Shown piece after piece: positions 1 through 6,708 of a DNA stretch of 7,223 nucleotides. The translations under genes and the position numbers were made by a program. The stretch comes from an uncultured Eubacteriales bacterium. GTDB taxonomy: Bacteria > Bacillota > Clostridia > Christensenellales > Borkfalkiaceae. The stretch is from the NCBI GenBank assembly GCA_958405585.1, contig CATYEP010000093.1, positions 1 through 7,223 of the forward strand. Direction: 5' to 3'. The notes under the pieces were generated by a model. That model saw only the letters and a list, made by a program, of their open reading frames with translations. It made no database searches and was not told the DNA's origin. How positions within the stretch are numbered: position 1 is the first letter of the stretch; each line of letters opens with the position of its first letter.

Positions 1-921
1 AAACGTACCTGCTCCAGGCTTTTTCACACACGTCGAAGAAAGCCCTATCGCATCATACGGCACGAATTTAATATACGCCGCATTGGTCGAATTTCCCGAT
101 TGCACCACGTTCGCGCCGCCATACAGCGTACCCGTCGGTTTCGTTTTATCCAGCGTGATTGTCACCGTGATCGACTGATTCCCGCTCTTGTCCTTACTGT
201 AAAACGAATACGTCCCTTCCGTGGCAAGCTGCGTTCCGCTCGCGTATGCCGAATAGGAAGAACTTCCCGGCATTTTCACATAGCACTCTTCCAACCCCGA
301 ATTGCTGTCGCTCGCCGTATATTTGATATAATCCGCATTGGTATACGTACCGCTTGATTTTACAGTCGTCCCGCCGTACAGCGTTCCCGAAGGCGATGCC
401 GCATCATAGTAGACCTTATACTCATCCGATACGTTCCCTGCCTTATCGGTCGCGCGGAAATAATACCAGCCGTACGTCCCGGTAAGACTTGTTCCCGAAG
501 TATAGGTCGTCCAGGAAGAAGTTCCCGCCTTTTTGACTTCGTATTTTGAAACGCCGCCCGTATCCGTTGCCGTATATTTGAACGCGCTGTTCGTATATCC
601 GCCGTTTGCGAGCGTAACTCCGCTCGAATTTGTTACTTTCCCTACGGGCGCGACCGTGTCCAGATAGGCGCTGACCGTCGTTGTTGTATTACTTTTATCA
701 TCAGCAGCATAGAAATACCACCAGCCGTTATTGGAGCTTGTCGCCGCGACGGTATACACGCTGGCATACGAAATCGAATAACTGCTCGAACTCGGGCGTT
801 TATATTTGATATAATTAAAATTCTCGTCTGTCGCCGAATACACGATCTGCTGATTGGTATAACTCCCGCTCGAAATGGTGCTCGATCCCGCTTTTAAAGA
901 ATAGGACGGTGCTGTCTTATC
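1..921 (-). repeat. Tandem Ig-like protein repeats (three complete, one partial)
   Basis: The encoded repeats occupy about 921-661, 660-406, 405-151 and 150-1. They are diverged at DNA level but share anchors in register: D-K-T-A-P, D-T-V-A-P, D-A-A-S-P and D-K-T-K-P at the start; YTN (STN in the last) about 20 residues later; and D-x-S-N, DKAGN or DKSGN near the end of each complete copy. Repeats 3 and 4 are the closest pair: both have GTLYGG after the opening proline, and their single cysteines (C376 and C461) are exactly 85 residues apart. More copies probably follow to the left. Confidence 0.8.
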
Positions 922-1410
922 CACTTCAAACTGAAAGGTATAAAAGTAATAGGTGAAATCCACCAAAAAACTCGACGCATATCTGCAGGAGTACTGCAAC
1001 TCATAATTTCCGTCAGTCAAGGTCCCGGAAAACAATGTCTGATTGCCGCTTCCCGACAAAGATTTGCTCGTATATACCGCTCCGTTCCTGATAAGCTGAA
1101 ATGTGAGATGATCGCTCACTTTGCTCGTTTCCACCGTAATATAGACATACGACCAGTCGATTATAGATCCTTGCGAGAGTGTTCCCGTTCCGCTCTGCGA
1201 TGAGCCGTACATATAGATCTTAAAATTGCTCGGACACCCCGTTGTCACCGAGGTGCCGTTTGTCGTCCTGCCGCTTGTAAGATACTTGGGCGTCGTATAA
1301 GTTGCCGCCGAAACTTTTTGCCCAGGCATACCGAACAGGCACACGCCGAGCGAAAGCAGAACCAATGCAAAAAATGCAAAACACACCGTTATTTTCTTTC
1401 GGATTGACAT
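1..1410 (-). CDS. Secreted protein with tandem bacterial Ig-like repeats (C-terminus beyond window)
   Basis: This reading frame stays open for 470 codons from the ATG at 1410 to the left edge, so the C-terminus is not seen. The start is supported by AAGGAGG six bases upstream and an in-frame TAA eight codons upstream. Residues 1-35 form a typical signal peptide: SIRKK, a hydrophobic core (FAFFALVLLSLGVCLF) and a VSA cleavage motif near residue 35. Residues 36-160 are Ser/Thr/Tyr-rich, probably beta-structured, and not recognised. From residue 164 come Ig-like repeats of 85-87 residues, starting at D164, D251, D336 and D421. Each opens with a D-x-x-x-P element, continues with SG-x-YTN and an Y-x-A-[TS]-D element, and ends with Y-F-x-A-x-D-K-x-G-N. 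Family knowledge suggests an exported adhesin or stalk. A cell-wall anchor such as LPXTG could lie beyond the edge. The link to conjugation is inferred only from position; it could also be cargo or a host gene at the element boundary. Confidence 0.88.
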   Translation of the reverse strand, partial: MSIRKKITVCFAFFALVLLSLGVCLFGMPGQKVSAATYTTPKYLTSGRTTNGTSVTTGCPSNFKIYMYGSSQSGTGTLSQGSIIDWSYVYITVETSKVSDHLTFQLIRNGAVYTSKSLSGSGNQTLFSGTLTDGNYELQYSCRYASSFLVDFTYYFYTFQFEVDKTAPSYSLKAGSSTISSGSYTNQQIVYSATDENFNYIKYKRPSSSSYSISYASVYTVAATSSNNGWWYFYAADDKSNTTTTVSAYLDTVAPVGKVTNSSGVTLANGGYTNSAFKYTATDTGGVSKYEVKKAGTSSWTTYTSGTSLTGTYGWYYFRATDKAGNVSDEYKVYYDAASPSGTLYGGTTVKSSGTYTNADYIKYTASDSNSGLEECYVKMPGSSSYSAYASGTQLATEGTYSFYSKDKSGNQSITVTITLDKTKPTGTLYGGANVVQSGNSTNAAYIKFVPYDAIGLSSTCVKKPGAGTF

Positions 1411-1473
1411 CTCTTTCCTCCTTCGTCTTTTTTATTTTGTTTTAGCTAAGTTTGCTGCTTACCTATTTCCATT
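1411..1473 (-). promoter_or_regulatory. Short spacer between wHTH gene and Ig-repeat gene
   Basis: These 63 bases are A-rich on the coding strand and end in the AAGGAGG ribosome site (1423-1417) of the secreted protein. I see no stem-loop followed by a T-run that would end transcription, and no convincing -35/-10 pair. An 8-base palindrome TTAGCTAA at 1442-1449 is too short to call an operator. Read-through from the transfer operon into the Ig-repeat gene is therefore plausible. Confidence 0.4.
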
Positions 1474-1477
1474 TCAT
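1463..1477 (-). other. Four-codon mini-ORF behind a strong ribosome site
   Basis: The last codons of the wHTH gene contain AAGGAGG (1490-1484). Six bases later an ATG overlaps the wHTH stop codon as ATGA (1477-1474). The frame reads M-K-W-K and then TAG. This is the layout of a translationally coupled downstream gene, but no gene follows in the frame. It may be the head of a deleted or frameshifted gene, a tiny leader, or chance. I do not claim a product. Confidence 0.35.
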
Positions 1478-1749
1478 GGCACCCCTCCTTTTACATGTTG
1501 CAATGTATAACACAGACTGCTTTTTCCGCCGTTTTCACGGAATCGCTGCTGTGTCGATAACAGTCCCGCTTTCTTCAAGTCCTTGACCGCTCTTCGAACC
1601 GTGGATTCGGACAATTTAAGATCTTCCGCGATCGTCGGCACCGCAGGCCAGCACTCACCCTTTTTATTCGCCCTTTCCACAAGGTAAAGATACACAGATA
1701 TTGCACGGTGAGGGACATCACTTTCATATAAAAAACGAAGCCTGCTCAT
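1474..1749 (-). CDS. Small winged helix-turn-helix DNA-binding protein
   Basis: This 91-residue protein is almost entirely one winged helix-turn-helix domain (about residues 13-84) of the HTH_36 kind. The motif reads WPAVPTIAEDLKLSESTVRRAVKDLKKAGLL (cited by parts: W34-P35, recognition helix about 47-60), followed by a basic wing around residues 66-81. There is no effector or replication domain. In related elements such domains occur alone or at the N-terminus of replication initiators, so it is either a small regulator of the transfer operon or a plasmid/ICE replication accessory. The ATG overlaps the stop codon of the coupling-protein gene as ATGA (1749-1746), with GGGAGGA six bases before it, indicating translational coupling. 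Its last codons carry another strong ribosome site. The domain call is firm, the biological role is not. Confidence 0.85.
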   Translation of the reverse strand: MSRLRFLYESDVPHRAISVYLYLVERANKKGECWPAVPTIAEDLKLSESTVRRAVKDLKKAGLLSTQQRFRENGGKSSLCYTLQHVKGGVP

Positions 1750-3611
1750 TCGTTGTCCTCCCGCATTCGTCTGCTCGGCGGAACGGTTCGCACACCCGAG
1801 AGTTTTTCGCTCCGTCGATACAGCTCATGCTTAGCAAGGCTTTGCCCGCCGCCCGATGTCGCCGCGCTTGTGCTGTCGCTCGGTTCTAAAAGTTCGGGAT
1901 GATACCTTCTTGCGATCGCTTCCACGATCTCTTTTTTATCCGCATATTCTACCTTTCTGTTTACATTTTCGCATACCGTATACGGATTCTTTGTGTCAAA
2001 CGTGATCCCCCAATCATAATAGAGTTTCAGTTTCACCCGCATCGGGTGCGCGCCCGTCTTCATCACAACAAATCTGCCTTTGGGCATAGATTTGAGTTCG
2101 TCTGCCGTCATCAGCGGTCGCTCGATCATTTGTAAACTTTCCGACGGATCGTTCTTGCCCCTGCTTACCGAACCCGATAACACCGTGCGGCTGCCGAGAG
2201 CTTTGGACAGCGTTTCCGCAGACGTACTGTTCGGCGCAAACCCACCGAAGATCGTGAGCTGCGTGTTATCCACTATGATCTCCGCGCCTTCTTTCCCGTA
2301 GTTCTTATCCAACTGACTGAACGATTGAATGATCGGAACTATCTGCAATCTTCTTGAACGAGACGCGGAAAAGATCATCTCCGCGTCCTGGATCTTGGGT
2401 AGAGTTCCGAACTCGTCGCAAAAGAAGATGCATCTGTTTTTGAGTTTTCCGCCCTGTTCGTCCGCCACCGCCAGGATCTCCCTGTAAAACTGCTGAATGA
2501 TGAGCGAGATCATAAAAAATGTGTTCGGGTTTTCTTCCGGCATGATGACAAAGATCGCTGATTTTTCCATGCAGAACTTTTCCGCGTCGATCTCGGTATC
2601 AAAACAAAGGAGCTGGTCCAACTCCGAATCGAGACACGCATTCAGTCTCGACAACGCCGTAGACATTACGCTCGCCATTGACTGCTCGGCGGTATTGAGT
2701 GCCGCGCCCGCAAACCATTTCGCTTTATGATCGTTCGGCAAGAGGTCCATAAGTCCCTGAAACTGATTCTTTCCTTTTTTTGAGGACGGCGCGAGCAATT
2801 CCTGAATGATCTTGAACACGGAAACGATGTGCCGCTTTTGCGGAACACAGAACTCTGCCACAAGCAGGATGGTAGCTGTAAGGATCCCTTCCGCCGCATC
2901 ATAAAAATAGGCGTTCTGCCCGAACGCCGCCGAATCCATTCCCGAAAGAATGATCGTTTTGGATATGATTTTCGCGTACTTTTCTGCTTTTGCCTTATAC
3001 ATGAGTTCAAACGGATGAGCCTGGTACAGGTCCATATATTTGTTCACCAAATGCAGAAGGTTATTCCCGTTTGAGCGTGTGGGATTGCGAAGGTCGATGA
3101 CCGAAATGTTATAACCGTACTGCTTTGCCACCGTGCCATAATTTCGCATGACATCCCCTTTTGTATCCGTAGAAAGAAAGGACATCCCGCTTGCGCAAGC
3201 ATATTCGATACAAGGATACAGCCAATACGCCGTTTTTCCGACGCCCGCCGCTCCGATCATCAGCGCATGCACGTCACCCGAGTCAACCATTGCCGTCGTG
3301 TTTTTCTTCCCGCCCTTGCATCCTACGACGATCCCCTGCGGCAATTCTTTTTCCTCTCCCTTCACATACGTAAAGGAAGGAACTTCCCCATGCTGTGCCT
3401 GCTCCCGCCATTTCTGCGGAGTAAACGGGATATGCCGATACACCTTCATGATTTCTCCGCGCGTTGCCCAGCGTGCCGTTCCGTGCTGGCCGTCCCCGAC
3501 CGTCCTGCTCTTGATGTGGTTCAAATTATAGATGTGCGCAAGAAAAGTGACGCCGCTCAAAACAAGTGCCATCACCGCGGCGATCACAATGACTGTACCA
3601 ATGCCGGACAT
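1746..3611 (-). CDS. virD4: VirD4/TraG-type type IV coupling ATPase
   Basis: This is the coupling protein that links the relaxase-DNA complex to the type IV secretion channel and powers DNA export at the inner membrane. A hydrophobic segment at residues 6-26 is followed by basic residues, which puts the rest in the cytoplasm. The HGTARWAT block (about 43-50) is characteristic of Gram-positive VirD4 proteins. Walker A is GAAGVGKT (120-127) and Walker B is CIFFCDEFG (394-402, D399/E400). A TraG/TraD-type C-terminal block with RSRRLQIVPIIQSFSQLD follows at about 418-435. The length of 621 residues is normal for Tn1549-like elements, although only one clear membrane segment is visible where many relatives have two. 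The Ser/Gly-rich tail (about 578-621) looks disordered. The gene starts inside the preceding TOPRIM gene (28-base overlap) with GGAGGAGG seven bases before the ATG, and it overlaps the next gene by four bases. Both active-site motifs are intact, so it is likely functional. Confidence 0.95.
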   Translation of the reverse strand: MSGIGTVIVIAAVMALVLSGVTFLAHIYNLNHIKSRTVGDGQHGTARWATRGEIMKVYRHIPFTPQKWREQAQHGEVPSFTYVKGEEKELPQGIVVGCKGGKKNTTAMVDSGDVHALMIGAAGVGKTAYWLYPCIEYACASGMSFLSTDTKGDVMRNYGTVAKQYGYNISVIDLRNPTRSNGNNLLHLVNKYMDLYQAHPFELMYKAKAEKYAKIISKTIILSGMDSAAFGQNAYFYDAAEGILTATILLVAEFCVPQKRHIVSVFKIIQELLAPSSKKGKNQFQGLMDLLPNDHKAKWFAGAALNTAEQSMASVMSTALSRLNACLDSELDQLLCFDTEIDAEKFCMEKSAIFVIMPEENPNTFFMISLIIQQFYREILAVADEQGGKLKNRCIFFCDEFGTLPKIQDAEMIFSASRSRRLQIVPIIQSFSQLDKNYGKEGAEIIVDNTQLTIFGGFAPNSTSAETLSKALGSRTVLSGSVSRGKNDPSESLQMIERPLMTADELKSMPKGRFVVMKTGAHPMRVKLKLYYDWGITFDTKNPYTVCENVNRKVEYADKKEIVEAIARRYHPELLEPSDSTSAATSGGGQSLAKHELYRRSEKLSGVRTVPPSRRMREDNE

Positions 3612-4531
3612 GGTTCTTCCTCCTCCGTTTCTTCTTGTTCTTCTTCCGTTTCCTCCTGACGCACAAGATCCTCGTTCCAGTCTTTTGACTTCGGAACGAG
3701 GATCTCTGTTTCCACCCCTTTTGCTTTTAAGTTCTCGCTCATGCGCTTGGAGGATCTGTGTCCTTCCTCGTCATTGTCGAGGCAGATGCAAACCTTTTTG
3801 ATGTTCGGATGATCTTTTAGCATCTGCATCGCCACCCTGTCCGATACGCCGCAGCAAGCGGCATAGCTGTGTTCCTTCCAGCCCTTCTTATGCAAGGAAA
3901 TAAACGAAAGCATATCGATGGGCGCTTCAAACAGATACAGCCGATCGCTTTTCCCGTTCCAATGGAAACTGTACTCCGGGATGCCGTATGCCGCATTGCC
4001 TTTGAACGTCGACTGCGTTCCCGTACCGCGCAGATGCGCATGGACGGGCTTTCCGCTTTTATCGTACCCGACAAACACGGCGTTATGATACTTTTCCGAT
4101 TCATATATGAGTTTATACCGGAAAAATGTTGTCAGAACATCCTGATCGATTTTTCGGCGCCGTAACAAATACGCATACGCCCTGTGCGACGTTTCGTTTT
4201 TTTTCGGCAGTTCGAATACGCCGTCCTTTTTCTTCTCTACAGGCACCGCCGTTTTCAATTCGCCGCCCTTTTCTCCGAGCAGAAATTCTATGGCTTCGGG
4301 ATAATTCTTATCGTAAAATTTTTTCACAAAATCGATCGCATCTCCGCCCTCCCGTTCATATTGATGAAACCAAAGATTACCGCGTATACTTACCTTTCCG
4401 AATCCGTCCCGCCATTCGTATTCCGAACCTGCGCGCTTTACCTGTTCGCCCTGCTTTTCCAGAAAAGCGACGAGATCCGTCCGCCTGGCTCGCTCTTTCT
4501 GTTCGTTTGTAAAATGTACATACGTTGCCAT
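3584..4531 (-). CDS. DUF3991/TOPRIM primase-like mobile-element protein
   Basis: This 315-residue protein matches the DUF3991-plus-TOPRIM proteins commonly encoded next to relaxases in clostridial conjugative elements. Residues 15-85 resemble the CHC2 zinc-finger region of DnaG-type primases (LVAFLEKQG, then WFHQYEREGGDAIDFVKKFY), but the cysteines that bind zinc are absent. Residues 108-190 correspond to DUF3991 (YLLRRRKIDQDVLTTFF). The TOPRIM core follows: the strand ending in FEAPIDMLSF gives the acidic residue E202, CLDNDEEG gives D252 and D254, and KDWNEDL (283-289) is typical of the end of the domain. The tail (293-306) is almost all Glu. The metal-binding acids are intact, so nucleotidyl-transfer or DNA-nicking chemistry is possible, and a role in priming the transferred strand is plausible but inferred. 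A ribosome site (AGGAGG) occupies most of the 14-base gap after the relaxase stop. Confidence 0.9.
   Translation of the reverse strand: MATYVHFTNEQKERARRTDLVAFLEKQGEQVKRAGSEYEWRDGFGKVSIRGNLWFHQYEREGGDAIDFVKKFYDKNYPEAIEFLLGEKGGELKTAVPVEKKKDGVFELPKKNETSHRAYAYLLRRRKIDQDVLTTFFRYKLIYESEKYHNAVFVGYDKSGKPVHAHLRGTGTQSTFKGNAAYGIPEYSFHWNGKSDRLYLFEAPIDMLSFISLHKKGWKEHSYAACCGVSDRVAMQMLKDHPNIKKVCICLDNDEEGHRSSKRMSENLKAKGVETEILVPKSKDWNEDLVRQEETEEEQEETEEEEPCPALVQSL
3619..3626 (-). promoter_or_regulatory. Ribosome binding site of the coupling protein inside the TOPRIM gene
   Basis: GGAGGAGG lies seven bases before the coupling-protein ATG at 3611. In the upstream gene's frame the same bases are part of the Glu-rich tail (ETEEEE). 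One stretch thus serves as coding sequence and as the ribosome site, which ties translation of the two genes together. Confidence 0.8.
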
Positions 4532-4545
4532 GTTCTCCTCCTTTT

Positions 4546-6705
4546 TTAATCCTGTTTCAGGCCCTGCGCCTGTTTCTTTTCTTCGATTTTTCTCCGAAGT
4601 TTTTTGTCTGCCGAGAAATGCAGCTTTCCGCTATGCTCGATCCTTTGAACCATTGTCTTTGCTATATCATGCAAAAGCCAGAGCGCCCCGATCGCGGCAT
4701 ACATTTTGTTTTCCGCTTCTTTTTCGTCCGCATACTCGATCAATTTTGCCGCATACACATTCCCCTTTTCAGCAGAAGAGTGAAGATAGCAAAGCGCAAG
4801 TTCCTTATCACTCTTCACACCCGTTCCGAATAAATAGAGCCTGCCCAACTGATACTCTGCAAACTCATTTCCATTCTCCACCGCCATCCGAAAATATTGA
4901 ATTGCCTTATCTGTGTTTCTTTCCGTTTCCGTCATACAAATCTTTCCCGCAAGGTAGGCGGCGTTGGGATCTTCCTCAGCGATCTTTTCTAAATATTCCA
5001 GCGCTTTTTTGAAATCCTGCTCTACCTCTTCGCCTTTATAGTACAATTTTCCAAGCAAATACCGAGCGGGAGCAAATCCGTCCTGTGCAGACGCTGTCAA
5101 AAGTTCCAAAGCCTGCGGCACGCTCTTTTCCAAAACGTCACCCTCCAGCAATGCCTTACCGAGCGTAAAAGCTGCGTATTTGTTCCCACGATTTGCTGAA
5201 CGTTTAAGATACCTTTCCGCAAGGACAACATCGCGCTTTACCTCTTCTCCTTCAAGGTACGTCTTCCCCAAAAGATACTCCGCGAACTCATTTTTATTCT
5301 TTGCGGCTTCTTCCAGAAATTTTAGCGCGGCGGGGACATCTTTCTCTACCTCCTCGCCTGTCAGATACATCTTTCCGAGCCGATACATGGCGACGGTATT
5401 CCCGCGCTCCGCGCAAATTTTCAGAAGTTCAGCCGCACGATGCGAGTTATATTCTTCCCCTTCCCGATCGAGCAATTTTTTTGCCCAAAAATACAGTTCC
5501 CATGTCGTTCGCATACAGTACCGATACTTTTTTTCCACTTCCTCGTCCGAGGGTTTTACTCTTTGTCTCGGCAATTCTATTTCATCGTTCGGGCCGTTCA
5601 CGATTTGCATTGCCGCCTGTATCACAGCGTTTCGAACATACTTAAACGCATCGTTTTCCGACAGCGGGATCCGTTCGGGCAGCGTCTCCGTATAAGTTTG
5701 AACCACTTGCTCTCTTTGCCCATACCACAGCGCATACAGTTTTGCAATTTGTTCATCCTTTTCAAGTTCGTCCACAATGGATCGAACCAAAGCCTTCACG
5801 TCTGCTTTGAGATAGCCGTAAACCTTTTTTCCCTTCGTCTTCAATAGCCGCTCTGCAAGCCGCAATAGTTCTTCTTGAAGTTCAGAGCTGCACCTTTTCC
5901 CGCCGACATCTTGCACAATTCTGTGCAGATATTCTTTGCTATACGATTTCAATTTATCGCGCTGTCGGGTCTGTTCTTCGTACACACTGACAAGGTCCTG
6001 GGCAAAAATATCCCGCGCGAAAGCGGAACGAAGATTTTGTACGCCGCGCTCCGTGAGATACCCTTCGTTTTCGAGTTTGGAATATATGATCATATGCACG
6101 TGCGGGTGATGGCTCTCATTATGAAACGCGGCATACCATTTTAAGTTTTCTAACGATATCTTAAAGTTTTTTGACAGTTCCTGCGTTTCCGTTCGCAGCA
6201 TATCCCGCCAACGTGTTCCCTCTCCGAAGCCGAGCAGCTCCGCATCTTCTCTGCGCAGCGACAATATGACCGTCCACACGTTCCCGTTATGACGATTGAG
6301 TTCTTCCGATACTTCGTCAAGTTTTACCTCCACCCCGTCGTCCGTAAACAGTCCGTGCGACCCGAACCGCTCCGCGCGCGGGCGCGTTGATATATAGTCC
6401 GCATACGTCTTTCGCCCCATCGCGATGTGTGCATTGTCCTCGATCGCGCGGGAAATAAATTCAGATGCATTGCCAGCGCTGGGATTTGCAAGGTAGTCTT
6501 TATACTCGTGCATCTCTTTCGTATCGGGAAAATCCTTTAAGAGCTTTTCAATGAGTTTGCATTGTTTCCCGCTTACAAAAGAATAGCGGAAAGATTCGTC
6601 GATCTTTTCCGCTCCTTCACGTGTAGCGATGTACTTTGCATATCCGCCCGCCTTTTGTTTTCGATTGGGTTTGAGGTATTTGAACTTGGTAACCAGCCGC
6701 GCCAT
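4546..6705 (-). CDS. MobP-type (MobP3/MobL-like) relaxase with C-terminal Sel1 repeats
   Basis: This 719-residue protein would nick oriT and attach to the 5' end of the transferred strand. The N-terminal half is the relaxase: a start rich in basic residues with YAKYIATREGA (22-32, where Y22 or Y25 are candidate catalytic tyrosines), and the metal site HNESHHPHVHMIIYS (195-209) with H195, H200/H202 and H204. Residues 240-400 are mostly helical and charged and link to the C-terminal part. Residues 424-659 hold about seven Sel1-like repeats with a 36-residue period. Residues 660-719 are a short helical tail. The start at 6705 lies three bases after the RHH stop, and its AAAGGA ribosome site is inside that gene. 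The family-level call rests on the HxxHHPHVH motif, the conserved N-terminus and the gene context. The exact MOB subclass is inferred from memory and not from a profile search. Confidence 0.93.
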   Translation of the reverse strand: MARLVTKFKYLKPNRKQKAGGYAKYIATREGAEKIDESFRYSFVSGKQCKLIEKLLKDFPDTKEMHEYKDYLANPSAGNASEFISRAIEDNAHIAMGRKTYADYISTRPRAERFGSHGLFTDDGVEVKLDEVSEELNRHNGNVWTVILSLRREDAELLGFGEGTRWRDMLRTETQELSKNFKISLENLKWYAAFHNESHHPHVHMIIYSKLENEGYLTERGVQNLRSAFARDIFAQDLVSVYEEQTRQRDKLKSYSKEYLHRIVQDVGGKRCSSELQEELLRLAERLLKTKGKKVYGYLKADVKALVRSIVDELEKDEQIAKLYALWYGQREQVVQTYTETLPERIPLSENDAFKYVRNAVIQAAMQIVNGPNDEIELPRQRVKPSDEEVEKKYRYCMRTTWELYFWAKKLLDREGEEYNSHRAAELLKICAERGNTVAMYRLGKMYLTGEEVEKDVPAALKFLEEAAKNKNEFAEYLLGKTYLEGEEVKRDVVLAERYLKRSANRGNKYAAFTLGKALLEGDVLEKSVPQALELLTASAQDGFAPARYLLGKLYYKGEEVEQDFKKALEYLEKIAEEDPNAAYLAGKICMTETERNTDKAIQYFRMAVENGNEFAEYQLGRLYLFGTGVKSDKELALCYLHSSAEKGNVYAAKLIEYADEKEAENKMYAAIGALWLLHDIAKTMVQRIEHSGKLHFSADKKLRRKIEEKKQAQGLKQD
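4729..5436 (-). repeat. Sel1-like repeat array in the relaxase C-terminus
   Basis: Repeats share the pattern A-x-x-[LY]-L-x-x-[AS]-A-x-x-G-N-x-x-A-x-Y-x-L-G-K-x-Y-L-x-G-E-E-V-x-x-D. The Asn (or equivalent) of the GN step falls at residues 436, 472, 508, 544, 580, 613 and 649, so the spacing is 36 throughout except one 33-residue unit, which lacks part of the loop (MTETERNTDK). Such alpha-alpha solenoids generally bind proteins or peptides. DNA identity between copies is low, so this is an old array and not a recent expansion. Confidence 0.9.
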
Positions 6706-6708
6706 TGT

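Noticed and set aside
100..357. 85-codon plus-strand open frame at the left end
   Set aside because: It is antisense to the Ig-repeat gene, is Arg-rich without a motif, and the opposite strand is open for 470 codons with a signal peptide and repeats.
1442..1449. Palindrome TTAGCTAA before the Ig-repeat gene
   Set aside because: Eight bases of AT-rich symmetry in an A-rich spacer are expected by chance, and there is no second copy in the spacer.
2666..3010. 114-codon minus-strand frame inside the coupling-protein gene
   Set aside because: It is an out-of-frame reading of the coupling-protein gene with Arg/Ser-rich content; the main frame carries all conserved motifs.
3148..3659. Overlapping plus-strand open frames of 127 and 130 codons
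   Set aside because: They are antisense to the coupling-protein gene around its Walker A region, and their translations are Pro/Ser/Cys-rich with no recognisable motif.
4530..5012. 160-codon plus-strand open frame
   Set aside because: It covers the relaxase C-terminus in antisense and has a Pro/Phe/Ser-rich shadow composition.
5180..5695. 171-codon open frame on the plus strand
   Set aside because: It lies wholly opposite the relaxase Sel1 and linker region, its product is Ser/Phe/Arg-rich without domain features, and the minus-strand gene explains the coding signal.
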